DNA of 38,518 bases from positions 1 through 38,518 of the forward strand of contig NZ_ASTG01000032.1 in NCBI RefSeq assembly GCF_000412635.1. The letters are read 5' to 3'. Position numbers and translations under genes: made by a program. Below are positions 1 through 6,396 of this stretch, in pieces. The stretch comes from Sphingobium bisphenolivorans (GTDB lineage: Bacteria > Pseudomonadota > Alphaproteobacteria > Sphingomonadales > Sphingomonadaceae). The notes beneath the pieces were generated by a model, which saw nothing but the letters and a program-made list of their open reading frames with translations, searched no databases and was not told where the DNA came from. The first letter of the stretch is position 1; each line of letters starts with the position of its first letter.

Positions 1-993
1 CGCAGCTTCGGGCCGACTGGGCCTGATCGGGCGCTCGCCATGATCGTGGAGGCCCACGCCGCCCTGCCCATGGCCGCCTTCTGGGGACAAGGGCAATCGG
101 CATCCAGCGACGGGCAGTTCTTCCTTGCTACCGAGCAGGGCGAGGCGATGAATCTGATCAACGCGAAATATGGCAACGTCCCGGGCCTCAAGGGATACAG
201 CCATGTGTCCGATCAATATGCGCCGTTCGCAACCCAGGTGATCCCGGCAACGGTCAGCGAGGCTCCCTATATCCTGGACGGGCTGCTCATGAATGACGCG
301 GGCCGCCGCGTTCGCCAGCATTTTGCCGACACGGGCGGCTTCACCGATCATGTGTTCGCCGCCTGCGCCTTGCTCGGCTACAGGTTCGCCCCCCGTATCC
401 GCGATCTCCCTCAGAAAAGACTCTATGCCTTCACGCCCAACGCGACGCCGGCCAATGTGCGAGCGCTGGTCGGAGGTAAGATCAATGAACCGCTCATCGA
501 GCGCAACTGGCCCGACATCCTGCGCATCATGGCGACGATCGCAGCGGGGATCGTCGCCCCCAGCCAGATTCTTCGCAAGCTCGCCTCTTACCCGCGCCAG
601 AATGAGCTGGCCCTCGCATTGCGAGAGGTGGGCCGCATCGAGCGAACCCTGTTCATGATCGACTGGATTCTTGATGCCGGCCTCCAGCGCCAGGCTCAGA
701 TCGGCCTCAACAAGGGTGAGGCCCACCACGCCCTAAAGCGCGCCATCAGCTTCCACCGCCGAGGTGAAATCCGGGATCGATCCGGCGAAGGCCAGCACTA
801 TCGCATCGCCGGAATGAACCTGCTCGCCGCCATCATCATATTCTGGAACACCATGAAGCTCGGCGAGGTCGTCAATACCCGGGCCGCCAGCGGTACCCAT
901 ATCGCGCCTGATCTACTCGCCCACGTCTCGCCGTTGGGATGGGAACACATCAATCTAACCGGGGAATATCGCTGGCCCAAATCCTTAGCGTAG
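1..993 (+). CDS. tnpA: Tn3-family transposase, C-terminal part (5' end outside window)
   Basis: The frame is open from base 1, so the gene begins upstream of the window; 330 residues are visible. This part holds the RNase-H-like DDE core of Tn3 transposases, which cut at the 38-bp terminal repeats and join the element to the target by replicative transposition. The candidate catalytic residues are the Asp in SSDGQ (visible residue about 37), the Asp in FADTGGFTDH (about 110) and the Glu in GRIERTLF (about 214). The C-terminal stretch with AIIIFWNTMKLGEVV and LAHVSPLGWEHINLTGEYRW is typical of the family's end. The stop codon lies inside the terminal inverted repeat, as is common in Tn3 elements. 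The reading frame shows no lesion here, so the enzyme could be intact. The rest of the element, including any resolvase, is not visible. Confidence 0.93.
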   Translation, partial: RSFGPTGPDRALAMIVEAHAALPMAAFWGQGQSASSDGQFFLATEQGEAMNLINAKYGNVPGLKGYSHVSDQYAPFATQVIPATVSEAPYILDGLLMNDAGRRVRQHFADTGGFTDHVFAACALLGYRFAPRIRDLPQKRLYAFTPNATPANVRALVGGKINEPLIERNWPDILRIMATIAAGIVAPSQILRKLASYPRQNELALALREVGRIERTLFMIDWILDAGLQRQAQIGLNKGEAHHALKRAISFHRRGEIRDRSGEGQHYRIAGMNLLAAIIIFWNTMKLGEVVNTRAASGTHIAPDLLAHVSPLGWEHINLTGEYRWPKSLA

Positions 994-1021
994 GATTCCG
1001 CCCCCTCCCGCAAACGCCCCC
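984..1021. repeat. Tn3-type terminal inverted repeat (38 bp)
   Basis: The segment starts CTTAGCGTA and ends in a run of C, which is how 38-bp ends of the Tn3/Tn21 group read (GGGG at the outer edge, TACGCTAAG at the inner edge). It overlaps the last codons and stop of the transposase, as in many Tn3 elements. It marks the right boundary of the transposon. The outer edge could be 1020 or 1021. The partner repeat and the target duplication are outside the window. Confidence 0.8.
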
Positions 1022-1122
1022 AGAATGAGCGCTGCGATCAGCCACGCCGCGATTGCCTCGGCGCGCGGCGATGCCTTATGCCTGGGCGCGGCCTGCATCG
1101 TCGTTCGCGTCGCATCATTCAT
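985..1122 (-). pseudogene. Small membrane-protein gene truncated by the Tn3 insertion
   Basis: A 45-codon frame starts at ATG (1120-1122) behind a good ribosome site (GGAAGG about 9 bases upstream). It encodes a basic N-terminus (MNDATRTTMQAAPRHK) and the start of a hydrophobic helix (AIAAWLIAALILGAF). From about residue 34 the sequence is read from the transposon's terminal repeat, and the stop is also inside the repeat. I infer that the transposon removed the original 3' end. The gene lies about 117 bp downstream of the thermonuclease gene on the same strand, so it was probably part of that operon. The original function cannot be told. Confidence 0.5.
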
Positions 1123-1238
1123 GCTGATCTTCCCTTCCAGCCCTGACCGTCACCCGAATGGGCGGAGACGGCTTTGCTGGCTCCGTGGAGCCGCGCGGCG
1201 CAGCCGTGTGGTGGAGTAGGGCAGGTTCCCGGCTCCGA

Positions 1239-1829
1239 TCACTTGCACTTGTTCGGCAGTTGGCCCCTCTCGATCGCCAGATTCCGCATCGCCTCGTAAT
1301 CGACACCCCAAAGCCCTCGCCGCTCGTCGGCAGCGTCTTTCATGAAACGGGCATAGGCCAGCCCTGAATGTTGCCTGTAATCAACGGCATATCCATGGCG
1401 CACCATCGTTGCCGAAACAGATGCCCCATTCGACCGAAACCGGCACGACAGGTTAGACCGGCCCCAGCTTGTCCGCCGCGTGTTGCATATCGGCTCGACC
1501 GTCAGCTTTTCGTCCTGAAAATCGCTCGTGCAATCCATGCCGCCATTTTGCTTCACCAGCTCTTCCAAATAGAGCTGCGCTGCGATCTTGGGCACATTGC
1601 CCTTGCCGTCCTCATCCGGCGCATCAATTCCCGACAACCGCACCCGCTTTTTATCGAGCGTTTCGAGCGTATCGCCGTCGATAATGCGCGGGTTCTCGAC
1701 ATGGATCGAAACCGGCTCGCTATTCCTCGCCTGCATCTGATTGAACAGCGCACCGAACGCGAAAACAGAGAGAATGGGCAACGCGATTTGCTGATTTCGC
1801 GGCCATTTTTTGAAACCTCGGATCAGCAC
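1239..1829 (-). CDS. Thermonuclease (SNase)-like protein with N-terminal membrane anchor
   Basis: A 196-residue protein resembling staphylococcal nuclease (OB-fold, Ca-dependent cleavage of DNA/RNA). Visible motifs are RIIDGDTLETLDKKRVRLSGIDAPDE (residues about 48-73), which carries the metal-binding Asp and the Arg of the beta-barrel, and a C-terminal MVRHGYAVDYRQHSGLAYARFMKDAADERRGLW. The usual Glu and second catalytic Arg (Glu43 and Arg87 in the S. aureus enzyme) are not obvious, so activity is uncertain. A hydrophobic helix at residues about 14-31 suggests export or anchoring. The start is GTG at 1829, overlapping the stop of the upstream primase-like gene and preceded by GGAG at good spacing; a longer frame upstream is only a shadow of that gene. 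The two genes are therefore translationally coupled. Confidence 0.8.
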   Translation of the reverse strand: MLIRGFKKWPRNQQIALPILSVFAFGALFNQMQARNSEPVSIHVENPRIIDGDTLETLDKKRVRLSGIDAPDEDGKGNVPKIAAQLYLEELVKQNGGMDCTSDFQDEKLTVEPICNTRRTSWGRSNLSCRFRSNGASVSATMVRHGYAVDYRQHSGLAYARFMKDAADERRGLWGVDYEAMRNLAIERGQLPNKCK

Positions 1830-2704
1830 CTGGCTTTCTCCTGAAGAATGTCGTTCCAGTCCATCGGCGCCGGGGCTGGCGGGAGTATGATTTTCAGCTC
1901 GCGGTTGTTGGCAGTGAGGTGGTCGCGCGCGTCCTCTATGGCCTGTGCCGCTTCCTGGCCGTGTTGCGAGTAGATGACGATTTTGCGGATGCGTTCGGGG
2001 ATCGCGATCAGGCCATAGCGGCGAATGCCGCCCGCGCCCCACACCTTGAATTTCCCGGCGCTAAGCTGGGACACGGAAACGGCTTCCTCGAAGCCTTCCG
2101 CGAGGCGCAGCACGTCGCCGGGTGGCTGGCCGCCGATCCGCATGGCTGCATGTCGGACCAGGCCAAGCGTCAATTTCGCCTCGCGCAGCGCCGCATGGTA
2201 GCGTTTCTCGCCGGTTGCTGGATCGAGCAAGATCCGCTGCACGGCGATTATGCCTTCGTCGGCCTCGAACGGCACGAGAAGGGCAGGATGCTCTTCGCGG
2301 GCATCGGGCGGGCCAACGATGCAGCGCGGAGCGAAGCGAACCTTGAGGCCGGTCGGGTCGATTGCGCGCGAACGCAGATAGCGTTCAGCCGCGGTGCCCG
2401 CGATCGGCACGGCGGAATCCCATAGTTGTAGGGCGAGCTTCCGGCGCGAGGGTTCAGGCGCGCGATCGACCGTCTCGCCGCTGGTGTGGCGATTGATTTT
2501 GCGGCTGTTGAGCGCGGACCATACGGCTTCCTGACTGCAACCGGCCCAGCATTTGAACAGGACGGCCTTCTTGCCGGGGGTGACTTGGAGCGACGGATTG
2601 CGGTCGTTGTGGGCTGGGCAGCAAACCATGCCGTATGAGCCGCGCCAGTGGCCGCCCATATCTGCTACGATCTGACGTGCGCGTGCTTCGACGTCCATCT
2701 GCAT
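1823..2704 (-). CDS. CHC2 zinc-finger / Toprim primase-like protein
   Basis: A 293-residue protein with a DNA-primase-type zinc finger (Cys29, His32, Cys52, Cys56: CCPAHND ... CWAGC) followed by a Toprim-like region from about residue 150. The Toprim Glu motif is present (RLAEGFEEAVSV), but where Toprim proteins have a DxD metal-binding motif this one reads KIVIYSQHGQEAAQA, without acidic residues. It may therefore bind rather than synthesise. Such proteins are common on alphaproteobacterial plasmids and are assumed to act in plasmid replication or conjugative priming. The ATG at 2704 was chosen because AAAGAAG lies 5 bases upstream; a further in-frame ATG is 15 codons upstream without a ribosome site. 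It follows the rep gene by 111 bp and overlaps the thermonuclease gene. Confidence 0.8.
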   Translation of the reverse strand: MQMDVEARARQIVADMGGHWRGSYGMVCCPAHNDRNPSLQVTPGKKAVLFKCWAGCSQEAVWSALNSRKINRHTSGETVDRAPEPSRRKLALQLWDSAVPIAGTAAERYLRSRAIDPTGLKVRFAPRCIVGPPDAREEHPALLVPFEADEGIIAVQRILLDPATGEKRYHAALREAKLTLGLVRHAAMRIGGQPPGDVLRLAEGFEEAVSVSQLSAGKFKVWGAGGIRRYGLIAIPERIRKIVIYSQHGQEAAQAIEDARDHLTANNRELKIILPPAPAPMDWNDILQEKARC

Positions 2705-2725
2705 CGAACTTCTTTCGTCAACGGT

Positions 2726-2741
2726 ATCCCAACATTGGGAT
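2726..2741. promoter_or_regulatory. Palindromic operator at the primase-like gene promoter
   Basis: ATCCCAACATTGGGAT is a perfect palindrome with a 2-bp centre, 22 bp upstream of the start codon at 2704. Next to it on the minus strand is a candidate promoter: TTTGCC, 17 bp, then TATAAA (about 2741-2769). The palindrome would sit at the transcription start, a usual place for a repressor site. Which protein binds is unknown. Confidence 0.45.
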
Positions 2742-2796
2742 TTATACACATTTCACGGAGGCGGGCAAACGGTCGGGATTTATGCCAATATCGCGC

Positions 2797-2815
2797 ATGG
2801 CCCGACTAGGGCCAT
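2797..2815 (-). terminator. Hairpin directly after the rep stop codon
   Basis: ATGGCCC and GGGCCAT form a 7-bp stem with a 5-base loop that abuts the rep stop codon. No U-run follows on the minus strand, so intrinsic termination is doubtful. It may act as a processing or attenuation structure between rep and the primase-like gene. Confidence 0.35.
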
Positions 2816-3598
2816 TCAATATAAATATCTCCGCCGGTTATCTTCACTTGCGGATGACTCACGTTCTTTCGCCTCGATCGCTTCGCCCAGGCTGGCGAGA
2901 ATGTCGGCCAACTCACGCTTGTCCCGCTCTTCGCGGGTAAGCTCCCATAGGGGCAGCTGATCCCTCATGCGCTCCATATCGCGCGCCGCCTCGATCTGGC
3001 GATACTGTTCGCAAGCGGGGGCTGGGTCAGCCGCGATGCCGCGACGGCGGCGAGCGGCGAAGATTTTGGAGAGGAAGGCGGGGAAGAGGAAGCGATAGGC
3101 GTTCGTGGCCTGCTTGATGCGCGGGCCAGCGCCATGCGCTTCGTGTTCGGGAACCGGCTCGTAGCGCCTGAACCAGTCGATAATGCGCGCGTCTTTGAGG
3201 CGCGAAAGCGCCTGAACGACGCAATTTTTGCTGAGGCCGGTTCCCTCCATGATGGTGTGAAGGCTGGGAAACAACGCGCCGGTGCTATAGTCGATGACGC
3301 GGGCCAGGAACTCGATAATCTGGATGCCGGCTTGTCCGATCGCACCGTTGCGAATGCGCGGTGTGATTGTCCGCCGCTGCGCGAGCGTTTGCCGCTCGTA
3401 GAGCTTTACGGCTTCGATCATCTCGCGCATCTGGCGGGCATTGCGGATCGGCGTGTAAGCCTTCGCCCGCTTTTCGTGGCCTACGGCGATGCTGCCGGCC
3501 CAGACTTTGATGCGCGGTTTTTCGGCACGCGCAAGCAAGGCGCGGTCGATCGTGGCGAGGCCAGTGCTACGCAGCACGGCGCCTATGGAAGTGGTCAT
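2816..3598 (-). CDS. Winged-helix protein, probable plasmid replication initiator
   Basis: A 260-residue basic protein. Residues about 90-145 (GIQIIEFLARVIDYSTGALFPSLHTIMEGTGLSKNCVVQALSRLKDARIIDW) read as a winged helix-turn-helix of the type found in plasmid initiators and relatives; the N- and C-terminal thirds are not recognisable and the end is charged (ERDKRELADILASLGEAIEAKERESS). No known Rep signature is certain. The replication role is inferred mainly from context: an upstream CopG-like gene, operators, and a countertranscribed RNA in the leader, an arrangement like pMV158-type copy control. The ATG at 3598 was chosen for its strong ribosome site (GGGAGG, spacing 6) over a longer frame starting at 3685. 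A 94-codon frame in the leader (3851 to 3567) overlaps the start and could be a coupled leader peptide. Confidence 0.6.
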   Translation of the reverse strand: MTTSIGAVLRSTGLATIDRALLARAEKPRIKVWAGSIAVGHEKRAKAYTPIRNARQMREMIEAVKLYERQTLAQRRTITPRIRNGAIGQAGIQIIEFLARVIDYSTGALFPSLHTIMEGTGLSKNCVVQALSRLKDARIIDWFRRYEPVPEHEAHGAGPRIKQATNAYRFLFPAFLSKIFAARRRRGIAADPAPACEQYRQIEAARDMERMRDQLPLWELTREERDKRELADILASLGEAIEAKERESSASEDNRRRYLY

Positions 3599-3663
3599 GC
3601 GGACCTCCCTTCGTCGGTCCCGCGAGGCCAAGCGCCATCGCTCCCGAAAGCACGCTTTCGAGA

Positions 3664-3692
3664 TTGACTTTCGCTGCCGCACCACCGATAAA
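3664..3692 (+). promoter_or_regulatory. Predicted promoter for an antisense RNA to the rep leader
   Basis: TTGACT (3664-3669), a 17-bp spacer and GATAAA (3687-3692) make a good sigma70-type promoter on the plus strand, opposite to rep. Transcription would start near 3699. Confidence 0.55.
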
Positions 3693-3698
3693 GAGAGC

Positions 3699-3763
3699 CA
3701 AGTTAGAAGCGCTCACCTTGTGGTGGCACAAACAGCCCTCGCTCAGCCAAGCGAGGGTTTTTT
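3699..3763 (+). ncRNA. Predicted countertranscribed RNA controlling rep (about 65 nt)
   Basis: A promoter (3664-3692) and an intrinsic terminator (3736-3763) bracket about 65 nt transcribed against the leader of the rep mRNA. The RNA would also hold a small hairpin (TTGTG GTGG CACAA). Antisense RNAs of this size and place set plasmid copy number by pairing with the rep leader and blocking its translation or extending a transcription stop. No coding frame of note lies within it on this strand. Prediction only; there is no expression evidence. Confidence 0.55.
3736..3763 (+). terminator. Rho-independent terminator of the antisense RNA
   Basis: Perfect 8-bp stem CCCTCGCT / AGCGAGGG with a 6-base loop, followed by six T on the plus strand. 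No gene on the plus strand ends here, so it most likely ends a non-coding RNA. Confidence 0.8.
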
Positions 3764-3870
3764 GTTGCCCTGTCACCTCGGGGAGCCACCCCGCACGCAA
3801 CAGATGAATCGCCGACTCCAAGGCGGAATCAGCGCGACATAACTGGCTCAAGTTTAAGGGGTTGGCAAGA

Positions 3871-3892
3871 ATAAGCGTGCGCGCACGCTTAT
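3871..3892. promoter_or_regulatory. Perfect 22-bp palindromic operator upstream of rep
   Basis: The left arm ATAAGCGTGCG is followed directly by its exact complement. It lies between the CopG-like gene and the rep leader. A candidate minus-strand promoter (TTGCCA, then AGTTAT about 18 bp on) is just downstream. The same half-site (TAAGCGTG) recurs at 4188-4207, upstream of the CopG-like gene. Confidence 0.7.
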
Positions 3893-3902
3893 AACGCGCT
3901 CG

Positions 3903-4151
3903 TCACGCCAACTTTCGGTAGTGGCGCAGATAGTCGGGATATTCGATCCCGCGTGCTTTCAAGAGATTGATCGTCGCCTCTTCGACCAGGGCGGCAACGG
4001 ACGTTTGTTCGCGCTCAGCGAGGTTCTTGATCTCGGCCGCCAGCTCGGGTTTCACCGATGCTGCGAGATTGCGCGTGTTCGCGCGGCTCGGCCGACGCCG
4101 GGGCAAGGGAACCGGGAGAAGAGGGTCTTCCTGTCTTTTCGGGCGAGCCAT
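3903..4151 (-). CDS. Ribbon-helix-helix (CopG-like) DNA-binding protein
   Basis: An 82-residue protein with a basic, proline-rich N-terminus and a likely ribbon-helix-helix fold at about residues 27-72 (NTRNLAASVKPELAAEIKNLAEREQTSVAALVEEATINLLK), as in CopG/ParG/Arc-type dimeric regulators. It is flanked by two palindromes sharing TAAGCGTG, one ahead of its own start and one ahead of the rep leader, so it probably represses itself and rep. A role in partition, as for ParG, is an alternative. The ATG at 4151 was chosen as the start because the longer frame upstream has no family resemblance; its ribosome site is weak. Confidence 0.75.
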   Translation of the reverse strand: MARPKRQEDPLLPVPLPRRRPSRANTRNLAASVKPELAAEIKNLAEREQTSVAALVEEATINLLKARGIEYPDYLRHYRKLA

Positions 4152-4187
4152 AGGTCTAGAACACAAGAGGTTGATGTGGTGCCGGAA

Positions 4188-4207
4188 TAAGCGTGTTGAC
4201 ACGCTTA
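4188..4207. promoter_or_regulatory. Palindromic operator between the CopG-like gene and the transfer side
   Basis: TAAGCGTGT and ACACGCTTA are perfect 9-bp arms around a TG centre. It is nearly the same site as at 3871-3892. A TTGACA hexamer (4196-4201) is embedded and could be the -35 of a plus-strand promoter toward 4311, although no good -10 follows. The site would let one regulator act on both directions. Confidence 0.65.
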
Positions 4208-4310
4208 ATGGCTGTAATGTGGTTGCGCGGCAAGAGACGACAAGCCGGGTTGCCCTCGCCGTCAAAGCGAGGATAGACATATCCTAATCGGTAAAAGGGA
4301 ATAAATCACG

Positions 4311-4619
4311 ATGCCGCATAGCGACGATTGGCAGTATGATCCGATCCTTGAGCGCGAACTAACCACCCGCCGCCCCGCTGGGGGAATGATCCAAGCGGTC
4401 GAGATTGCGCAGCTGCCGTCAAGTGAATGGATCATCAATGTTAAAGTATCGTGGCGTGGCGATAAGTGGCTGAATGTCTGCCTATTCGAGCAACCGACGC
4501 TTAAAACCTATAAGCGGCTGTCAAGCGCCGTGCGGCATGTCGTGCTCGATTACGGATATGAGGATGACCATATCCGATTGGTCCCTGACAAACATTGCAG
4601 CAACAAATTGGCGTTTTAG
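4311..4619 (+). CDS. Hypothetical protein, first gene on the transfer side
   Basis: A 102-residue soluble protein (MPHSDDWQYDPILERELTTRR ... RLVPDKHCSNKLAF) with no signal peptide, membrane segment or motif that I recognise. A ribosome site (AAAAGGGA) lies about 10 bases upstream of the ATG. Codon use and base composition look plasmid-like but less GC-rich than the virB genes. It is 59 bp upstream of the TrbM-like gene and is read in the same direction, so it may be transcribed with the transfer operon and be under the divergent operator at 4188-4207. Function unknown. Confidence 0.6.
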   Translation: MPHSDDWQYDPILERELTTRRPAGGMIQAVEIAQLPSSEWIINVKVSWRGDKWLNVCLFEQPTLKTYKRLSSAVRHVVLDYGYEDDHIRLVPDKHCSNKLAF

Positions 4620-4678
4620 GCTTCCCTTTCCCCCTCATCGTGATATGTGCATAAATCTCGATGACGAGGGAGAAAGCG

Positions 4679-5002
4679 ATGAAAGCTTTTAATTTCGCGC
4701 TCGCGACCGCCTTGGTGGGGGCTGCGGTGCAATCGACCCCCGCTGTAGCGTCGGATAATACCTGGGCATGTGAGGTTGTGCTGTGCATCTCCAACCCGGG
4801 TGGTCCGACGCAATATCCAGCCTGTGTTCCACCGATAACGAAACTGTGGCGCGTGCTGGCTCTCGGCGGCAGCTTCCCGACATGCACGGGCGGGGGTATC
4901 GCCAAGACCAAATACAAGAAGCCGGATGATGGGAGGCCTGGTCGCTTGACGGTCACTTGGACTGACGGGCGGCAACAAACCTACTATCAGCCGCGCAACT
5001 GA
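4679..5002 (+). CDS. trbM: TrbM/KikA-type conjugal transfer protein
   Basis: A 107-residue exported protein. A signal peptide (MKAFNFALATALVGAAVQSTPAVA) precedes a cysteine-containing region (WACEVVLCISNPGG ... YPACVPPITKLWRVLALGGSFPTC) typical of the TrbM/KikA/MpfK family, periplasmic proteins found with type IV secretion systems and needed for, or assisting, mating-pair formation. The ATG at 4679 has a good ribosome site (GAGGGAG); an ATG six codons earlier lacks one. It is followed after 14 bp by virB1, so it opens the mating-pair-formation operon. Confidence 0.75.
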   Translation: MKAFNFALATALVGAAVQSTPAVASDNTWACEVVLCISNPGGPTQYPACVPPITKLWRVLALGGSFPTCTGGGIAKTKYKKPDDGRPGRLTVTWTDGRQQTYYQPRN

Positions 5003-5016
5003 CCGGGAGCGGGAAC

Positions 5017-5682
5017 GTGTTCCTCGAAACCGGAGCCGTTCTTTCGCTGGCGGCGCAATGCGCCCCAGCGGTAGCACCGCATACGATCGCCGCGATCGTG
5101 GATGCGGAATCTTCCAACTATGTGTTTGCGATCAACGTCAACGGCGTGGCCAGTCAGCCCCGCCGTCCGCGTAATGAGGCTGAGGCCATCGCAACCGCGC
5201 GCTCCTATGTGGCTCGCGGCTACAGCGTGGATCTCGGCCTCGGCCAAATTAATTCACGCAACATGGGCTGGCTCGGCCTGACGTGGGACACTGTTTTCAA
5301 GCAGTGCGCCAATGTCGAAGCGGCGGGCCGGGTGCTCCTGTCCAATTTCCGTTCGGCCAAGACGGGTCGAACCCCGCAAGAGGCCCTTCGGGTCGCACTC
5401 AGCATGTATAACACAGGCTCTCAATCGAGAGGTTTCCGCAACGGCTATGTCGCCCGCGTGGAGAACGCAGGTCGCCGCGTCAGCGGTCGGCCTGCGACCG
5501 CAATCCCAACTGTCATCGTGGGCGATCAGCCCGCCAGCGCCGCCGTGAGCGACACTGGCGCCGGTCGTGTGCCGGTGGAGCTGGCGGAAATCGCAGCGGA
5601 GAACATGGAGGCGGCTCCACCGCCTCCACCGCCTGCGTGGGATGTTTTCGGCCGCGCTCAACACGCGCGGATTGGTTCGTAA
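5017..5682 (+). CDS. virB1: Lytic transglycosylase VirB1
   Basis: A 221-residue SLT-type peptidoglycan hydrolase that opens the wall for T4SS assembly. The catalytic Glu is in AAIVDAESSNY (residue about 31), followed by the family motifs GLGQINSRN (about 75-83) and ALSMYNTGS (about 133). The C-terminal part is a proline-rich tail (PPPPPPAW). The start is GTG at 5017 with GGGAGCGGG upstream. There is no long classical signal peptide; the hydrophobic N-terminus LETGAVLSLAAQC may be the export signal. It sits between trbM and virB2. Confidence 0.9.
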   Translation: MFLETGAVLSLAAQCAPAVAPHTIAAIVDAESSNYVFAINVNGVASQPRRPRNEAEAIATARSYVARGYSVDLGLGQINSRNMGWLGLTWDTVFKQCANVEAAGRVLLSNFRSAKTGRTPQEALRVALSMYNTGSQSRGFRNGYVARVENAGRRVSGRPATAIPTVIVGDQPASAAVSDTGAGRVPVELAEIAAENMEAAPPPPPPAWDVFGRAQHARIGS

Positions 5683-5703
5683 GGCGAAGATAGGAGTTGT
5701 CGA

Positions 5704-6045
5704 ATGTTTCGTATCTGGAAGATCAAGGCTGAATCCCGGCTCGATGCGCTGCTCGCGCGTCTCAAGCCTTCGCCGCTTATGGCGCGCGCGCTGCCCCTGT
5801 CGCTGCTGGCAAGCCTGCTCGTAGCGGAGCCGGCCTTTGCACAGGCAAACTTTGAAGGTCTGGCCGACAACATTCTCGGCCTGCTGAGCAACGGGTTGCT
5901 CCGCACGCTGGCGATCATCGCGATCATCGTCGTCGGCCTTCTGTGGTTCCTCGGCCGCGCGTCGGTGCAGATGCTCGTCACGGTCGTAGTTGGCGTGGTG
6001 ATCGTGTTCTCCGCGCCGTGGATCGTCGACACGATTACGGGGTGA
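5704..6045 (+). CDS. virB2: Major pilin VirB2
   Basis: A 113-residue TrbC/VirB2-family pilin precursor. A long N-terminal region ends in a signal sequence (LPLSLLASLLVAEPAFA, cleavage before QAN), followed by two hydrophobic helices (LLRTLAIIAIIVVGLLWFL and MLVTVVVGVVIVFSAPWIV) separated by a short polar loop, the normal pilin topology. It forms the conjugative pilus shaft. It is located between virB1 and virB3. Confidence 0.9.
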   Translation: MFRIWKIKAESRLDALLARLKPSPLMARALPLSLLASLLVAEPAFAQANFEGLADNILGLLSNGLLRTLAIIAIIVVGLLWFLGRASVQMLVTVVVGVVIVFSAPWIVDTITG

Positions 6046-6051
6046 TCGGGG

Positions 6052-6396
6052 ATGGACGGTCAGGAAGAAATGACAAAGGACCCGCTGTTCTTGGCCGTCA
6101 CCCGCCCCGCTTTGTGGGCGGGTGTTCCCATTGAGGCGGGCGCGCTCATCATCATGGCGGGCGCAATCACGTTGGTTGGTTCGGGCAATCCTCTCTACGG
6201 CGGCGCGGCCGCCATCGCGCTTTATGCGATGGCGCGGCTTATCGTTCGGCATGACGTGAACGCATTCCGGCTGATCTTCCTGTGGGGCCGGACCAAAGCG
6301 GCGAACCGGAACCGCGTCTTTTGGGGTGGATCGAGCTACACGCCGCTGCCGCTCTACGGAATCAAACGAAAGGGATTTGGTCGTGGTGTTCGGTAA
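6052..6396 (+). CDS. virB3: T4SS inner-membrane protein VirB3
   Basis: A 114-residue VirB3-family protein (TKDPLFLAVTRPALWAGVPIEAGALIIMAGAITLVG) with two hydrophobic stretches and a basic C-terminus (IKRKGFGRGVR). VirB3 associates with VirB4 in the inner-membrane complex. The start (ATG 6052) is 6 bp after virB2. The 3' end overlaps virB4, which suggests translational coupling. Confidence 0.88.
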   Translation: MDGQEEMTKDPLFLAVTRPALWAGVPIEAGALIIMAGAITLVGSGNPLYGGAAAIALYAMARLIVRHDVNAFRLIFLWGRTKAANRNRVFWGGSSYTPLPLYGIKRKGFGRGVR

